The position numbers and the translations under genes were made by a program. From Cohnella pontilimi (GTDB taxonomy: Bacteria; Bacillota; Bacilli; Paenibacillales; Paenibacillaceae): a DNA stretch of 64,000 bases. The stretch is taken from NCBI RefSeq assembly GCF_005049045.1, contig NZ_SUPK01000001.1, positions 434,001 to 498,000 of the forward strand, in the 5' to 3' direction. Below are positions 1 through 9,100 of this stretch, piece by piece (the first letter of the stretch is position 1; each line of letters begins with the position of its first letter). The notes beneath the pieces were generated by a model. It worked only from the letters and a program-made list of their open reading frames with translations, was not told where the DNA came from and made no database searches.

Positions 1-796
1 GGCAGAAAAACATTTTCCGGCCTGCGGTTTCTCCTTTCTCGAGCGGAGTCCCGCAGCGAACGCAAGGTTCCCCTTCCCTATCATATACCCGGCATCGGTT
101 GTCGAAACCTCCGGTCAGCGCATCATTCGCCGACAACGGCCGGTCCATATATCCTCCGGCAGCCACCGCTTCCTCCAAAATTTTGCGCATGGAATGATAC
201 AGACGGTCCGATTTTTCCTGATCAAGCGACGGAATCGGGGTTTCGGGATGAATGAACGCATCGAAGCAGATTTCGTCGGCATAACAGTTTCCGATTCCGG
301 AAACGAGACGCTGATCGGTCATGGCCGGCTTCAGCTTGCCTCTTCTTGCGGAAAGTCTTTTCCGGAACAGTTCGGGATTCATCCTGGCGTCGAACGGATC
401 GGGACCCAAATCCTTCAGCTGCTCATTCACCGTTTTGGCGCTCAGCCGATGCAGGTACCCGAGTCTCAGACCGCCGAAGTATAAGTTTTGTCCATTTTCG
501 AAGCCCAGAATGACCTGAAAATGGCTGTCCTCCTTCGGACCCTCCGCTCCATAAGCCAGCCAGCCGCCCAGCATCAAATGGAGAACGAGACGGTATCCGT
601 CATCCAAGTGGAACAGCAGCTGTTTGCCGCGGCGTTCCACGAACAAAATCCGGCGGCCAAGCAGCTCTCCGCGGAACGTTGCTTCCGGTTCATTCACGGT
701 TTTGGGGCGGTTGACGTCGACCCTGGTTATTTTTTGCCCGCTGATCCGCGGAGAAAGCAGTCTGCGGTAATTTTCCATTTCCGGCCATTCCGGCAT
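1..796 (-). CDS. Fpg/Nei-family DNA glycosylase (3' end outside window)
   Basis: I translated the minus strand; it reads an Fpg/MutM-type base-excision glycosylase that removes oxidised bases and cuts the strand by beta/delta elimination. Seen: N-terminus MPEWPEME (catalytic Pro2 and Glu3), RRGKQLL with the Lys57-like residue, an H2TH-type segment SGIGNCYADEICF, and the start of the C-terminal zinc finger (CVRC, then a Cys after GRKMFF). The last zinc-ligand Cys falls beyond base 1. A second ATG lies two codons upstream (802) with slightly better Shine-Dalgarno spacing, but the chemistry needs Pro directly after Met, so 796 is preferred. The usual Fpg NDPRRFG loop is replaced by FGGLRLGYL, so the substrate may differ from 8-oxoguanine. 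It lies 17 bases after the HAD phosphatase gene and is probably the last gene of the mrfAB operon. Confidence 0.88.
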   Translation of the reverse strand, partial: MPEWPEMENYRRLLSPRISGQKITRVDVNRPKTVNEPEATFRGELLGRRILFVERRGKQLLFHLDDGYRLVLHLMLGGWLAYGAEGPKEDSHFQVILGFENGQNLYFGGLRLGYLHRLSAKTVNEQLKDLGPDPFDARMNPELFRKRLSARRGKLKPAMTDQRLVSGIGNCYADEICFDAFIHPETPIPSLDQEKSDRLYHSMRKILEEAVAAGGYMDRPLSANDALTGGFDNRCRVYDREGEPCVRCGTPLEKGETAGRKMFFC

Positions 797-813
797 TCGC
801 ATTTTCTTCCCTT

Positions 814-1680
814 CTATTGGTCGGACGCTGCCGTCCGAAGCAAGATGTCGAGCTCGTCCAAATCGGCGCAAACGGCGTCGGGAAAAGCGTCCGCCTCCCG
901 GCACTTGGCTTCCCAGTCGGATGCCGTACACAGACCGGTCAGCGTGAGAACCGACGGACACCCGGCAGCACGGGCCGCGGCGATGTCGGTAAACGGATTA
1001 TCTCCAACAGCCCACGTTTCTTCCGGAAGCACACCCGCACGCTTCAACGCATAATCCATGAGGACCGCAGATGGTTTACCGATCACCGTTGGCGAAATGC
1101 CCGTCGCCGCCGTTAATGCGGCTCCGATTGTACCCGCACCCGGCATCAGCCCTTTTTCCGTCGGCAGCAATTTGTCTGGATTGGTCAAAAGGTAAGCGGC
1201 ACCGTTTAGCATATGCCGTACGGCATTGGCGAGTTTCAAATAGGTAAAATCACGATCGATGCCCGACACCACGACGGAAGCGGGCGTTGCATCCGCGTCT
1301 GAGATAAGATGAAGCCCGGCTTTGGTCAACGCCTGACGAAGGCCGCTTTCTCCGATGACATACGCCGAAGCTGCGGCAAAATGCCGCTTGGCATAATCCG
1401 CCGCTGCCAGCGAGGATGTAATAACCTGTTGCGGAGCGGCCGGGATGTTCATCTCGTTGAGATGCTGTGACACTTCTTCCGGGGTGCGGGAAGAGTTGTT
1501 CGTCACATACCAGCATGGAATGTCCCGCTGCTGCAAGGAAGAGATCAAGCGGCCGGCTCCGGGCACACACTCCGTTCCGCGGTACAGCGTGCCGTCCAAA
1601 TCGAACAGCAGCGCCTTGGGAAGGCGCAAGCGCGGAGACCCGTAATACCGGCCGTTGTCGGATAGCGATTGTTCGGACAT
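814..1680 (-). CDS. HAD-IIA family sugar-phosphatase-like hydrolase (NagD/YutF type)
   Basis: This is a HAD-superfamily phosphatase of the NagD/p-nitrophenylphosphatase class, about 288 residues. Seen: motif I LFDLDGTLYRG (nucleophile Asp), motif II VTNNSS, the C2-type cap, motif III Lys in VIGKPS, and motif IV WAVGDNPFTDIAAA. Members dephosphorylate small sugar phosphates or nucleoside monophosphates in the cytoplasm; the substrate cannot be read from sequence. The start at 1680 is chosen because AAGGAG lies 8 bases before it. A start at 1722 would overlap the upstream mrfB stop by 11 bases and add a tail not typical of the family. It sits between mrfB and the Fpg-family gene, so it is co-transcribed with repair genes without an obvious repair role. 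Confidence 0.87.
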   Translation of the reverse strand: MSEQSLSDNGRYYGSPRLRLPKALLFDLDGTLYRGTECVPGAGRLISSLQQRDIPCWYVTNNSSRTPEEVSQHLNEMNIPAAPQQVITSSLAAADYAKRHFAAASAYVIGESGLRQALTKAGLHLISDADATPASVVVSGIDRDFTYLKLANAVRHMLNGAAYLLTNPDKLLPTEKGLMPGAGTIGAALTAATGISPTVIGKPSAVLMDYALKRAGVLPEETWAVGDNPFTDIAAARAAGCPSVLTLTGLCTASDWEAKCREADAFPDAVCADLDELDILLRTAASDQ

Positions 1681-1711
1681 GTCTCCAGCTCCTTCTACTT
1701 GCCTCATCCTG

Positions 1712-3121
1712 TTACTCCGCAAAGCCGGCTGTCTTCTCCAACTGTTCGCGAAGCAGCTTTCGCTTGAGACGATTCACCCGCCGCTCCAGCCGTTCCCTTT
1801 CCTGTCTGCCGGCCGCAGACAGTCGGACGAGTGAAGCCCGGCGGCGAGCAAGCCCAAGCGCGGACTCGGCATAACGCAAAGCAGAGGCGAAGTCTTTGAG
1901 CCGGTGCTCATAGTACATGGCGAGTTCCAAATGCGCCTCCAGCCTCGGCAGACGGGAAGCCTCCGCGAGTGATGCGGCCTGCTCCCACATCGGCACGGCC
2001 CGGTGCAGACTGCCGAGCCTCTTGTACTTAGCCGCGAGCGCGAGCCGCCAGCCGATTTCACCGCCGCCTTCTCCCTGCTCAGTCGCTTCAGCAAGCAAAT
2101 CATACAACCGCTCGGCTTCCGACGGTTGTCCGTGCTGCTCCAGCCAGGCGCCTGTGCGAAACCGTTCCTCAGCATCGGTCGGCTCCTCGGCGGCCGTGCC
2201 CAAGCCTCCGCCGAGCAGGTGGCCGAAATGAACGGCGAGCGAGGCAAGCGTCAGGACATCTTTTTCATTATGGACATACACGCCGTAAAGATGCTCCGGA
2301 TTGCCGTCTCCCAAATATCGAACGTACAATTCCGGAGCCAGCGATCCGGGAACGTCCTGTTCGCGGATAATGCCGAGACGCTCCTCTTCCACCGTACTGA
2401 GACGACAGGTGGGCAGCGTATATTTCCAAAGCGCGCGTGAGGGGTGGAGCAAATCCAAATGCCCGGGCTCCGCCGAGCTCCTTCTCCAGCCGTTCAGAAT
2501 AAACCGGTTGACAAGCACAGGCCAGTCGAACGTTCTTCCATTGTACGTGACCAAGTGCGTAACACCGCGGAATTGCTCCTGCAGCCACGTCAGCATTGCC
2601 CGCTCCTCGCCGGGATGGCGGATGAGCGTCTGCTCCACCACAAAAGCGTCTTGCCGGTATCTTCCGATCCCGATCATGAACGGCACGTTCCCCGTTCCGA
2701 CGCCAAGACCTGTCGTCTCCGTGTCGAGAAACAACAGGCCGGACGCCTCGGGAGCCGGAAACTCGTCCGCAGTTTCGGGCACCCATCGCTTCTTTTTATC
2801 CGAGCGATTTTGCCGCCAAGCGACCGGCTGCAGATGCGGCGCGCAAAGCCTCAAATCTTCCAACGCATACCGGCCGTGTCGGTACGGATAAGGATACACG
2901 ATTCTCCGGAGCAAAAACGACCCCGCCTCATTCGTGCACTCTTCCACGCCTAACCTGCGGAATGCGGGATGGAGCTTGGCGGCCTCCTCGGCAGATGTTG
3001 GGGATGACGCCGATTCTCTCGCCGACCATTCCGTCGATTCCGCCTCGTCCCGCTTCTCAGCGGCCTGTGCCGCCATCGCGGAAGCCCGGAGCCTCTCCAG
3101 CCGTTCCTTAAGTCCGCTCAT
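1712..3121 (-). CDS. mrfB: MrfB (YprB) DEDD 3'-5' exonuclease with TPR-like tail
   Basis: This is an RNase-H-like DEDD exonuclease of the YprB/MrfB family, 469 residues. Seen: a variable, charged N-terminus (1-50), then the exonuclease domain with FLDTETTG (Asp133, Glu135), TYNGRTFDW (Asp199) and HNEKD (Asp288). The C-terminal third (about 310-460) is made of helical repeats with WLEQHG, AERLYDLL and ALRYAESALG, typical of TPRs. In Bacillus subtilis, MrfA and MrfB act together in repair of mitomycin C damage. The ATG overlaps the mrfA stop by four bases (ATGA) and has GAGGG seven bases upstream, so the two are translationally coupled. The family call is firm; the biochemical role is carried over from B. 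subtilis. Confidence 0.92.
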   Translation of the reverse strand: MSGLKERLERLRASAMAAQAAEKRDEAESTEWSARESASSPTSAEEAAKLHPAFRRLGVEECTNEAGSFLLRRIVYPYPYRHGRYALEDLRLCAPHLQPVAWRQNRSDKKKRWVPETADEFPAPEASGLLFLDTETTGLGVGTGNVPFMIGIGRYRQDAFVVEQTLIRHPGEERAMLTWLQEQFRGVTHLVTYNGRTFDWPVLVNRFILNGWRRSSAEPGHLDLLHPSRALWKYTLPTCRLSTVEEERLGIIREQDVPGSLAPELYVRYLGDGNPEHLYGVYVHNEKDVLTLASLAVHFGHLLGGGLGTAAEEPTDAEERFRTGAWLEQHGQPSEAERLYDLLAEATEQGEGGGEIGWRLALAAKYKRLGSLHRAVPMWEQAASLAEASRLPRLEAHLELAMYYEHRLKDFASALRYAESALGLARRRASLVRLSAAGRQERERLERRVNRLKRKLLREQLEKTAGFAE

Positions 3122-5394
3122 GACGGAACCCTCAAACCGTCGAGCAGCGACAGCGCCAATTGCTTGCCGAGCAGCCCGACTTCCTCAATCGGTCCGACAC
3201 AGGCTGGACAACCGCTCTGGCAGCCGCATCCGCGAATGAGCCGTCCAGCTTCCTTCAACAGCTCTCCATGCAGCTCATAAAGGCGTTGGCTGAGCCCGAT
3301 GCCGCCCGGATACCGGTCGTAAAAATAAATCGTCGGCCGCTTGTGGTGAATGTCCTTCACTTGCGGCACCACGCGGATGTCCAGCGGATCGCACATCAGA
3401 TGCAGCGGCGCGAGATGGACGAGCACGTTCGCCAGCCCGAGCAGCGCCATCTGCATGTCGTTCGCCGACCGTTTGGCGGTCTCCTCCTCCGAGAAGGAAA
3501 ACCAGTATCCGCTCGTCTGTAACTCTTCTTCCGGCAAATGAATCGGACCCGACCCGATATTTTCGTGCGTGCGAAGACGTATCTTTTTGAAAATGGTCGG
3601 TTTCGCCGTCACCGTCACTTCTCCATACTGGCGAAGCAGCGGACCTTCTTGCGCTTCCTGGTCAATGTGCAGTACCTTCAGCTCGGTCGCCAGATTGGCG
3701 TCGGTGAAGTAGTCGACGTTCACCTCGCGCACGTAGGCTTTCTTCTCGGGGTAATCCAGCTTCTCTACCTGGTATTGTACACCTTCATGCAGGTAAATCG
3801 CTTCCTCGTGGATCAGCGTGGGAGCACCGAATCGGTCGACTTCACCGATCACTTTATGTCCCGCGGTCATGTCGATGATGATAAAGTTTTCCTGCGCTGC
3901 CGATCGAAGCGAGATGTTGTGTGCCGGAAACCCTTGCTCCATCCAGTACCAGCGCGTCCCGACGTGATGCAGCACTTTCTCCTCGGCAAGAAACTCCAGT
4001 AAATCGGACAGCTTCTCCTCGCCGAATTTATCGCCGTCCTCGAACGGCAGCTCATAAGCCGCACATTTGACGTGATCCAGCAAAATGAGCAGATTATCCG
4101 GATGAATACGGGCCTCTTCGGGGGCGGTGCCGAGAAAATAATTCGGGTTTTGGATCAAATATTGATCCAACGGATTGGAACTGGCCACGAGGAACGTGAC
4201 CGAGCTGCCGTGCCGGCGTCCTGCGCGCCCCGACTGCTGCCACGTGCTGGCGATCGATCCCGGATAACCGTTCAGCACGCAGGCTTGCAGCTGACCGATG
4301 TCGATCCCGAGCTCGAGCGCGTTCGTACTGACGACTCCGCGAATTTCTCCGCTGCGGAGGCCGCGTTCGATCTCACGGCGCAGCTTCGGCAAATACCCGC
4401 CCCGGTACCCCCGGATCGACTTCGTGCCCAACTCTTTCTTCACCAGGTCCTGCAGGTAGGTGAGCAATATTTCCACCCGGACCCGGCTGCGCGCAAAAAC
4501 GATCGTCTGGATGCCGTCCTTCAGCAGCGATCCGGCGAGCTTTTGCGACTCCAGTACGCTGCTGCGGCGGATGCCCAATTGCTTATTGACGACCGGCGGG
4601 TTGTAGAAAACGAGATGTTTCTCGCCGGCCGGCGCCCCGTTGTCGTCGTTGAGATCGACGGGTTCGCCGATGAGCCGCTCTGCGTGCTCCTTCGGATTGC
4701 GGATCGTTGCGGACGCGCATAAGAACTGCGGGCTGCTCCCGTAAAACTTGCAGATCCGCTTCAATCTGCGAATGACGTTCGCCACGTGACTGCCGAATAC
4801 GCCCCGGTAAGCGTGCAGCTCATCTATGACGATATAGCGGATATTCTCGAACAACTTTACCCATTTGGTGTGATGCGGCAGAATCGCGGAATGCAGCATG
4901 TCCGGGTTCGTCACCACGATATGCCCGGCGTTGCGGATCGCCTGCCGCACAGTGGGCGGCGTATCACCGTCGTATGTATGTGTCTTGATGTCCGCTTCCA
5001 TCAGATTCGCCAGCTCTTGCAGCTCGGCGACCTGATCTTGGGCTAGCGCTTTGGTCGGGAACAAATACAGCGCCCTGGCACTGTCGTCGTGCAGCAGCGT
5101 CTGGAGTACCGGCAGGTTGTAGCATAATGTTTTGCCCGACGCGGTGGGCGTAACCGTCACCACATGCCGTCCTGCGGTTACCGAGCGAAACGCTGCGGCC
5201 TGGTGCGTATATAATTCTCGAATCCCTTTGGCAGCAAGGGCTTGAGCAAGTTTGGGATGCACCTCTTCCGGGAGAACCACGGTGCGGGACGGACGAGCCG
5301 GCTGCGTATGCCAGTACGTCACGTTCTCCATGATCTCCTTGTTCGTTCGGAGCTGAGAAAGCCACTCCTCCATCGACTCCGTTTTACCCGTCAA
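3118..5394 (-). CDS. mrfA: MrfA (YprA) DEAD/DEAH-box helicase with DUF1998 domain
   Basis: This is a superfamily 2 helicase, about 758 residues. Seen: motif I TPTASGKT (82-89), motif II DELH, SATIRNP, a helicase-C core ending in motif VI QQSGRAGRRHG, and a C-terminal DUF1998/MZB-type region with the cysteine cluster CGCQSGCPAC, a probable metal site. MrfA unwinds DNA and works with MrfB in an excision pathway for mitomycin-type lesions in B. subtilis. The start is uncertain. TTG at 5394 is given, but the best Shine-Dalgarno (GAGGAGAG) is 18 bases away and lies 6 bases before an in-frame CTG at 5403; an ATG at 5373 is also possible. It is the first gene of the repair operon, with an SOS-like box 40-50 bases upstream. 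Confidence 0.93.
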   Translation of the reverse strand: MTGKTESMEEWLSQLRTNKEIMENVTYWHTQPARPSRTVVLPEEVHPKLAQALAAKGIRELYTHQAAAFRSVTAGRHVVTVTPTASGKTLCYNLPVLQTLLHDDSARALYLFPTKALAQDQVAELQELANLMEADIKTHTYDGDTPPTVRQAIRNAGHIVVTNPDMLHSAILPHHTKWVKLFENIRYIVIDELHAYRGVFGSHVANVIRRLKRICKFYGSSPQFLCASATIRNPKEHAERLIGEPVDLNDDNGAPAGEKHLVFYNPPVVNKQLGIRRSSVLESQKLAGSLLKDGIQTIVFARSRVRVEILLTYLQDLVKKELGTKSIRGYRGGYLPKLRREIERGLRSGEIRGVVSTNALELGIDIGQLQACVLNGYPGSIASTWQQSGRAGRRHGSSVTFLVASSNPLDQYLIQNPNYFLGTAPEEARIHPDNLLILLDHVKCAAYELPFEDGDKFGEEKLSDLLEFLAEEKVLHHVGTRWYWMEQGFPAHNISLRSAAQENFIIIDMTAGHKVIGEVDRFGAPTLIHEEAIYLHEGVQYQVEKLDYPEKKAYVREVNVDYFTDANLATELKVLHIDQEAQEGPLLRQYGEVTVTAKPTIFKKIRLRTHENIGSGPIHLPEEELQTSGYWFSFSEEETAKRSANDMQMALLGLANVLVHLAPLHLMCDPLDIRVVPQVKDIHHKRPTIYFYDRYPGGIGLSQRLYELHGELLKEAGRLIRGCGCQSGCPACVGPIEEVGLLGKQLALSLLDGLRVPS

Positions 5395-5442
5395 ACGGTT
5401 CAGTTTCGCTCTCTCCTCTCAAGGATTTGTTTTCATTTTACA

Positions 5443-5454
5443 GAATATATGTTC
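5443..5454. promoter_or_regulatory. LexA (SOS) box-like dyad upstream of mrfA
   Basis: GAATATATGTTC matches the Gram-positive LexA/DinR core GAAC-N4-GTTC with one mismatch. Read on the minus strand with flanks, it is CGAAC-ATAT-ATTC. It lies about 50 bases before the mrfA start, where it could overlap the promoter. SOS control of mrfA is my inference; single-mismatch sites also arise by chance. Confidence 0.4.
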
Positions 5455-5765
5455 GCCCATCAATGCCCGAATGGCTCTGTTTTTCGACAAAACGGCAGAC
5501 ACTGACTGCTTAATGCAGCTAATTATCGCTTTCATTCCCCCGAGTCTGACACGAAATGTCGCCTCCTGCGCTTTCCCGGGAAACTTTTTAACGAAATCCG
5601 AGCCGCCGTATTCCCATTTGCTGCAAACACTCGACTTAAAGGAATATCAACGTCTTAAAGCTGGACAACCAACCGCCAAACTCACGATAAGATTGTCGCA
5701 CAGCCTTAAATCCACCAACACTCATTAATCCCATTAATCATTACCGATCTAAAATACCGCTCCGA

Positions 5766-5796
5766 TGTATAAACGCACGCCGCGCATGCCATCCTA
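5766..5796 (+). promoter_or_regulatory. Candidate sigma-G promoter for tlp
   Basis: TGTATA (5766-5771) and CATCCTA (5790-5796) are separated by 18 bases. This resembles the forespore sigma-G pattern (TGAATA-like -35, CATNNTA -10). It lies about 50 bases before the tlp ATG, fitting the forespore expression known for SASP genes. Confidence 0.5.
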
Positions 5797-5844
5797 TGGC
5801 TCGGTAATGGAAAAATCAGACACGCAGGAAGGAGAATTCGCCCC

Positions 5845-6069
5845 ATGGCAAAACCAGATGACCGTTCTGATAACGTGGACAAACTTCAAGAAATGGTGGA
5901 GGATACGATCGGCAACTTAGAGGAATCGGAAGAGTACCTCAACGAATTCGCCGATCAGCTGCCAGAGCAGGAGCGGCAAGCGATTCGCCAAAACAATGAA
6001 AACCGCCGCGCCAGCATCGAAGGCATGCGCGAAGAGATTAAAGACGAGGCCCACGACAAAGGCGTGTGA
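5845..6069 (+). CDS. tlp: Small acid-soluble spore protein Tlp
   Basis: This is a 74-residue, very hydrophilic and acidic protein of the Tlp (thioredoxin-like SASP) family. Seen: the conserved N-terminal block PDDRSDNVDKLQEMVEDTI, then a predicted helical, Glu-rich body and the C-terminal IEGMREEIKDEA block also found in B. subtilis Tlp. It accumulates in the forespore and is degraded at germination; its exact function is not established. AAGGAG lies 10 bases before the ATG. It is monocistronic, with a sigma-G-like promoter upstream and a terminator just downstream. Confidence 0.93.
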   Translation: MAKPDDRSDNVDKLQEMVEDTIGNLEESEEYLNEFADQLPEQERQAIRQNNENRRASIEGMREEIKDEAHDKGV

Positions 6070-6076
6070 AAAGGCG

Positions 6077-6112
6077 AACGGGTTGCTCCCCAAGCGGATG
6101 CAACCCGTTTTC
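6077..6112. terminator. Bidirectional terminator between tlp and metH
   Basis: The arms AACGGGTTGC (6077-6086) and GCAACCCGTT (6100-6109) form a perfect 10-base stem. It is followed by TTTTCC on the plus strand; on the minus strand the run is short. It separates the convergent tlp and metH genes. Confidence 0.8.
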
Positions 6113-6113
6113 C

Positions 6114-9100
6114 TTATGCCTTCTCGACATTAAAATATTGCGCTTCCGGATGAGCGAACACCATGGCCGAAACGGACGCCTCCGGATCCATCATGAAGCC
6201 GTCGGTTAGATGAACCCCAATATCTTCCGGATGCAGGAGCGCAAACAGCGGTCCTTGATCTTCGAGATCCGGGCAGGCCGGGTAGCCGAAAGACACCCGG
6301 ATTCCTTGATAACGCGCGCCGAACCGCTGCTTCATCGTCATATCGGCCGGGTCCGGGAATCCCCAGTTATCGCGCATAATCTGGTGCACGCGTTCCGCCA
6401 GCCCTTCCGCCACTTCCAAAGCGGAAGCGAGCAGCGTATGCGAACGCAAATAATCTCCGCTCTCTTTCCATTTCTCCGCCTGTTCCCGCGCTCCTTGACC
6501 CGCGGTCACGACGAGGAAGCCCACCGAATCCATCACGCCGCTGTCCACCGATTTCAAGAAGTCGGCCAAACAAAGGAACGGCTCCACTTGCTGACGCGGG
6601 AACGAGAACCGATGAAGCACGCGGCTCGTATCGTTCGGATCGTACACGAGAATATCGTTGCCGTCCGACTGCGCCGGGAAAAAGCGATACATCGCCTGCG
6701 GCTTCAACCAGCCGTGTTGTTCCGATTGGCGGATGACGTCGTCGATCGTGGCCTTCAGCTGAACCGTCCGGTCGTCTCCCGCGGCGAGCAGCTCCTCCAC
6801 GTTGCCCTTCAAACCCAGATGATGCCCCATCAACATTTGCAGATTCACATAGGGCAGCACATGGGAGAGAGGATATTCCCGCAGCACATGACGCTCGTAA
6901 TCCGGCGGAACAAATAACGGAGCATGCTGAGAAATATTGGACCGACGAGCACGCGACGGAGCAGGCAAATCCTTAGGCGTCTCGCCCTCTTCCGCTAGCT
7001 TCATGAGTGCCTCGCGATGCTCCGTCTCGATCACGTTGCGATGCTCCGGATCCGCGAGCTTGTTGGCCAAGTCCAAGCCGTCCATTGCATCCTTCGCATA
7101 CAGCACTACGCCGTCGTACTCCGGCGCAATCCGCGTTTTCGTGAACTTTCGCGTCAACGCGGCACCGCCTACGAGAACCGGCGCATCAATGCCCGCATTA
7201 CGCAAATCTTGCGCGGTCAAGACCATCTGCTGGGCGGATTTGACGAGCAATCCCGACAACCCGATCACATCCGGTTTTTCCTTGCGATAAGCTTCAATGA
7301 GCTGCTCCGGTGGAACCTTAATACCGAGATTCACGATCTGGTAACCGTTGTTGGACAGAATAATCTCCACCAGGTTTTTGCCGATATCGTGAACGTCGCC
7401 TTTGACGGTGGCCAGCATGATTTTGCCTTTTACCGCCGATTCGGCTTTCTCCATATGAGGTTCCAGATGAGCCACGGATGCCTTCATGACTTCCGCGCTT
7501 TGAAGCACCTCGGCCACGATCAATTCGTTGTTGTTGAACAAACGCCCGACTTCCGACATGCCCGCCATTAGAGGTCCGTTAATGATTTCCAGCGGCGCAT
7601 ATTTCGTCAGTGCTTCATCCAGATCCGGAAGCAGTCCTTCCTTACTGCCTTCCACCACATACGCGGCAAGCCGTTCTTCGAGCGGCAGATTGGCTGCCTT
7701 TTGCTTCTTCTCGACCTTCTTTTCCCGGAATGCCGCCACAAATGCGGCCAGCGTCTCATCATTCGTGCGGTATAGCAAGTCCTCCGCGAGCCGCCGTTCT
7801 TCCTCGGGAATCGAAGCATAACGCTCCAGCTTCTCGGTGTTCACGATAGCATAATCGAGTCCGGCTTTCGTGCACTCGTACAGGAACACGGAATTCAACA
7901 CTTCGCGTCCGGCTTCGGGAAGACCGAATGAAATATTGCTGATTCCCAAAATGGTCTGACACTTCGGCAGCGTCTGCTTGATCAGTCGAATGCCTTCCAC
8001 CGTTTCTTTGGCCGAGCCGATGTATTGTTCGTCGCCCGTTCCGACAGGAAACACGAGCGGATCGAAAATGAGGTCTTCCGGCTGAAGCCCGTACTTGCCC
8101 ACGAGCAAGTCATGCGAGCGGATGGCCACTTGAAGCTTATCTTCCCGTGTGATCGCTTGACCGCGTTCATCGATTGTGCCGACGACGACCGCAGCGCCGT
8201 ATTTTCGAATGATTGGAACGATCTTCTCGAACTTCTCTTCCCCGTCTTCCAGGTTAATGGAGTTGATGATCGACTTCCCCTGAATATACTGCAGCGACAT
8301 GTCCACCACGTTGTGGTCCGTGCTGTCGATCATGAAGGGAACCTTCACCTTTTTGGTTACAAAAGAGAGAAATTCCCGCATATCCGCCACTTCGTCCCGG
8401 TCCGGATCTTGCAGACAAACGTCAATGACATGAGCGCCGTTCTTCACCTGTGCGCGTGCGATCTCCGACGCTTCCTCATATTTTCCTTCGGCGATGAGCC
8501 GCTTGAATTTGCGCGAGCCCAGTACGTTGGTGCGTTCACCGACCATATAAGGACGGTTCTCATTCTCGATGTACACCGTTTCGATCCCGGAAACCGCTGG
8601 AGGATGCTCCCCTGCTTGCGCGCGGGGAGGCAAATCCTTCATCGCTTCAGCGATCGCCGCGATATGGGCGGGTGTGGTGCCGCAGCAGCCGCCGGCCACG
8701 TTAATCCAGCCTTGCTCCGCGAAAGCCCGCAGCTTCTTCGCCAGCGAGTCGGGCGATTCGTGATAATGGCCGTTTTCGTCCGGCAGGCCGGCATTCGGAT
8801 AACAGCTCACAGCCGTCTTCGCAATACCGGAGAGCGTTCGAATGTGGTCACGCATAAATTCCGGTCCTGTCGCGCAGTTTAGTCCCACGGAGACCGGGTT
8901 CAAATGTTCGAGCGAGATGTAAAACGATTCGATGTTTTGACCGGCGAGCGTCGTGCCCATCGGTTCAATCGTTCCGCTGATCATGATCGGAAGCTCGCGT
9001 CCCAGCTCTTCAAAAGCCCGACGGACACCGATACTCGCCGCTTTCACGTTCAGCGTATCCTGGCTCGTTTCGATAAGAATGCAGTCTACGCCGCCTTCGA

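Larger units (their letters stand above)
5395..5844. other. 450-base intergenic region between mrfA and tlp
   Basis: This is a divergent intergenic region with lower GC than its neighbours. It contains the SOS-like site for the mrfA side and a sigma-G-like promoter for tlp, both listed separately. An 85-codon open frame at 5471-5728 (plus) has no ribosome binding site and no recognisable protein signature, so I do not call it. I see no RNA gene or repeat in the middle part. Confidence 0.6.

Noticed and set aside
5471..5728. 85-codon plus-strand open frame in the mrfA-tlp intergenic region
   Set aside because: No ribosome binding site, no family signature, and composition like non-coding sequence.
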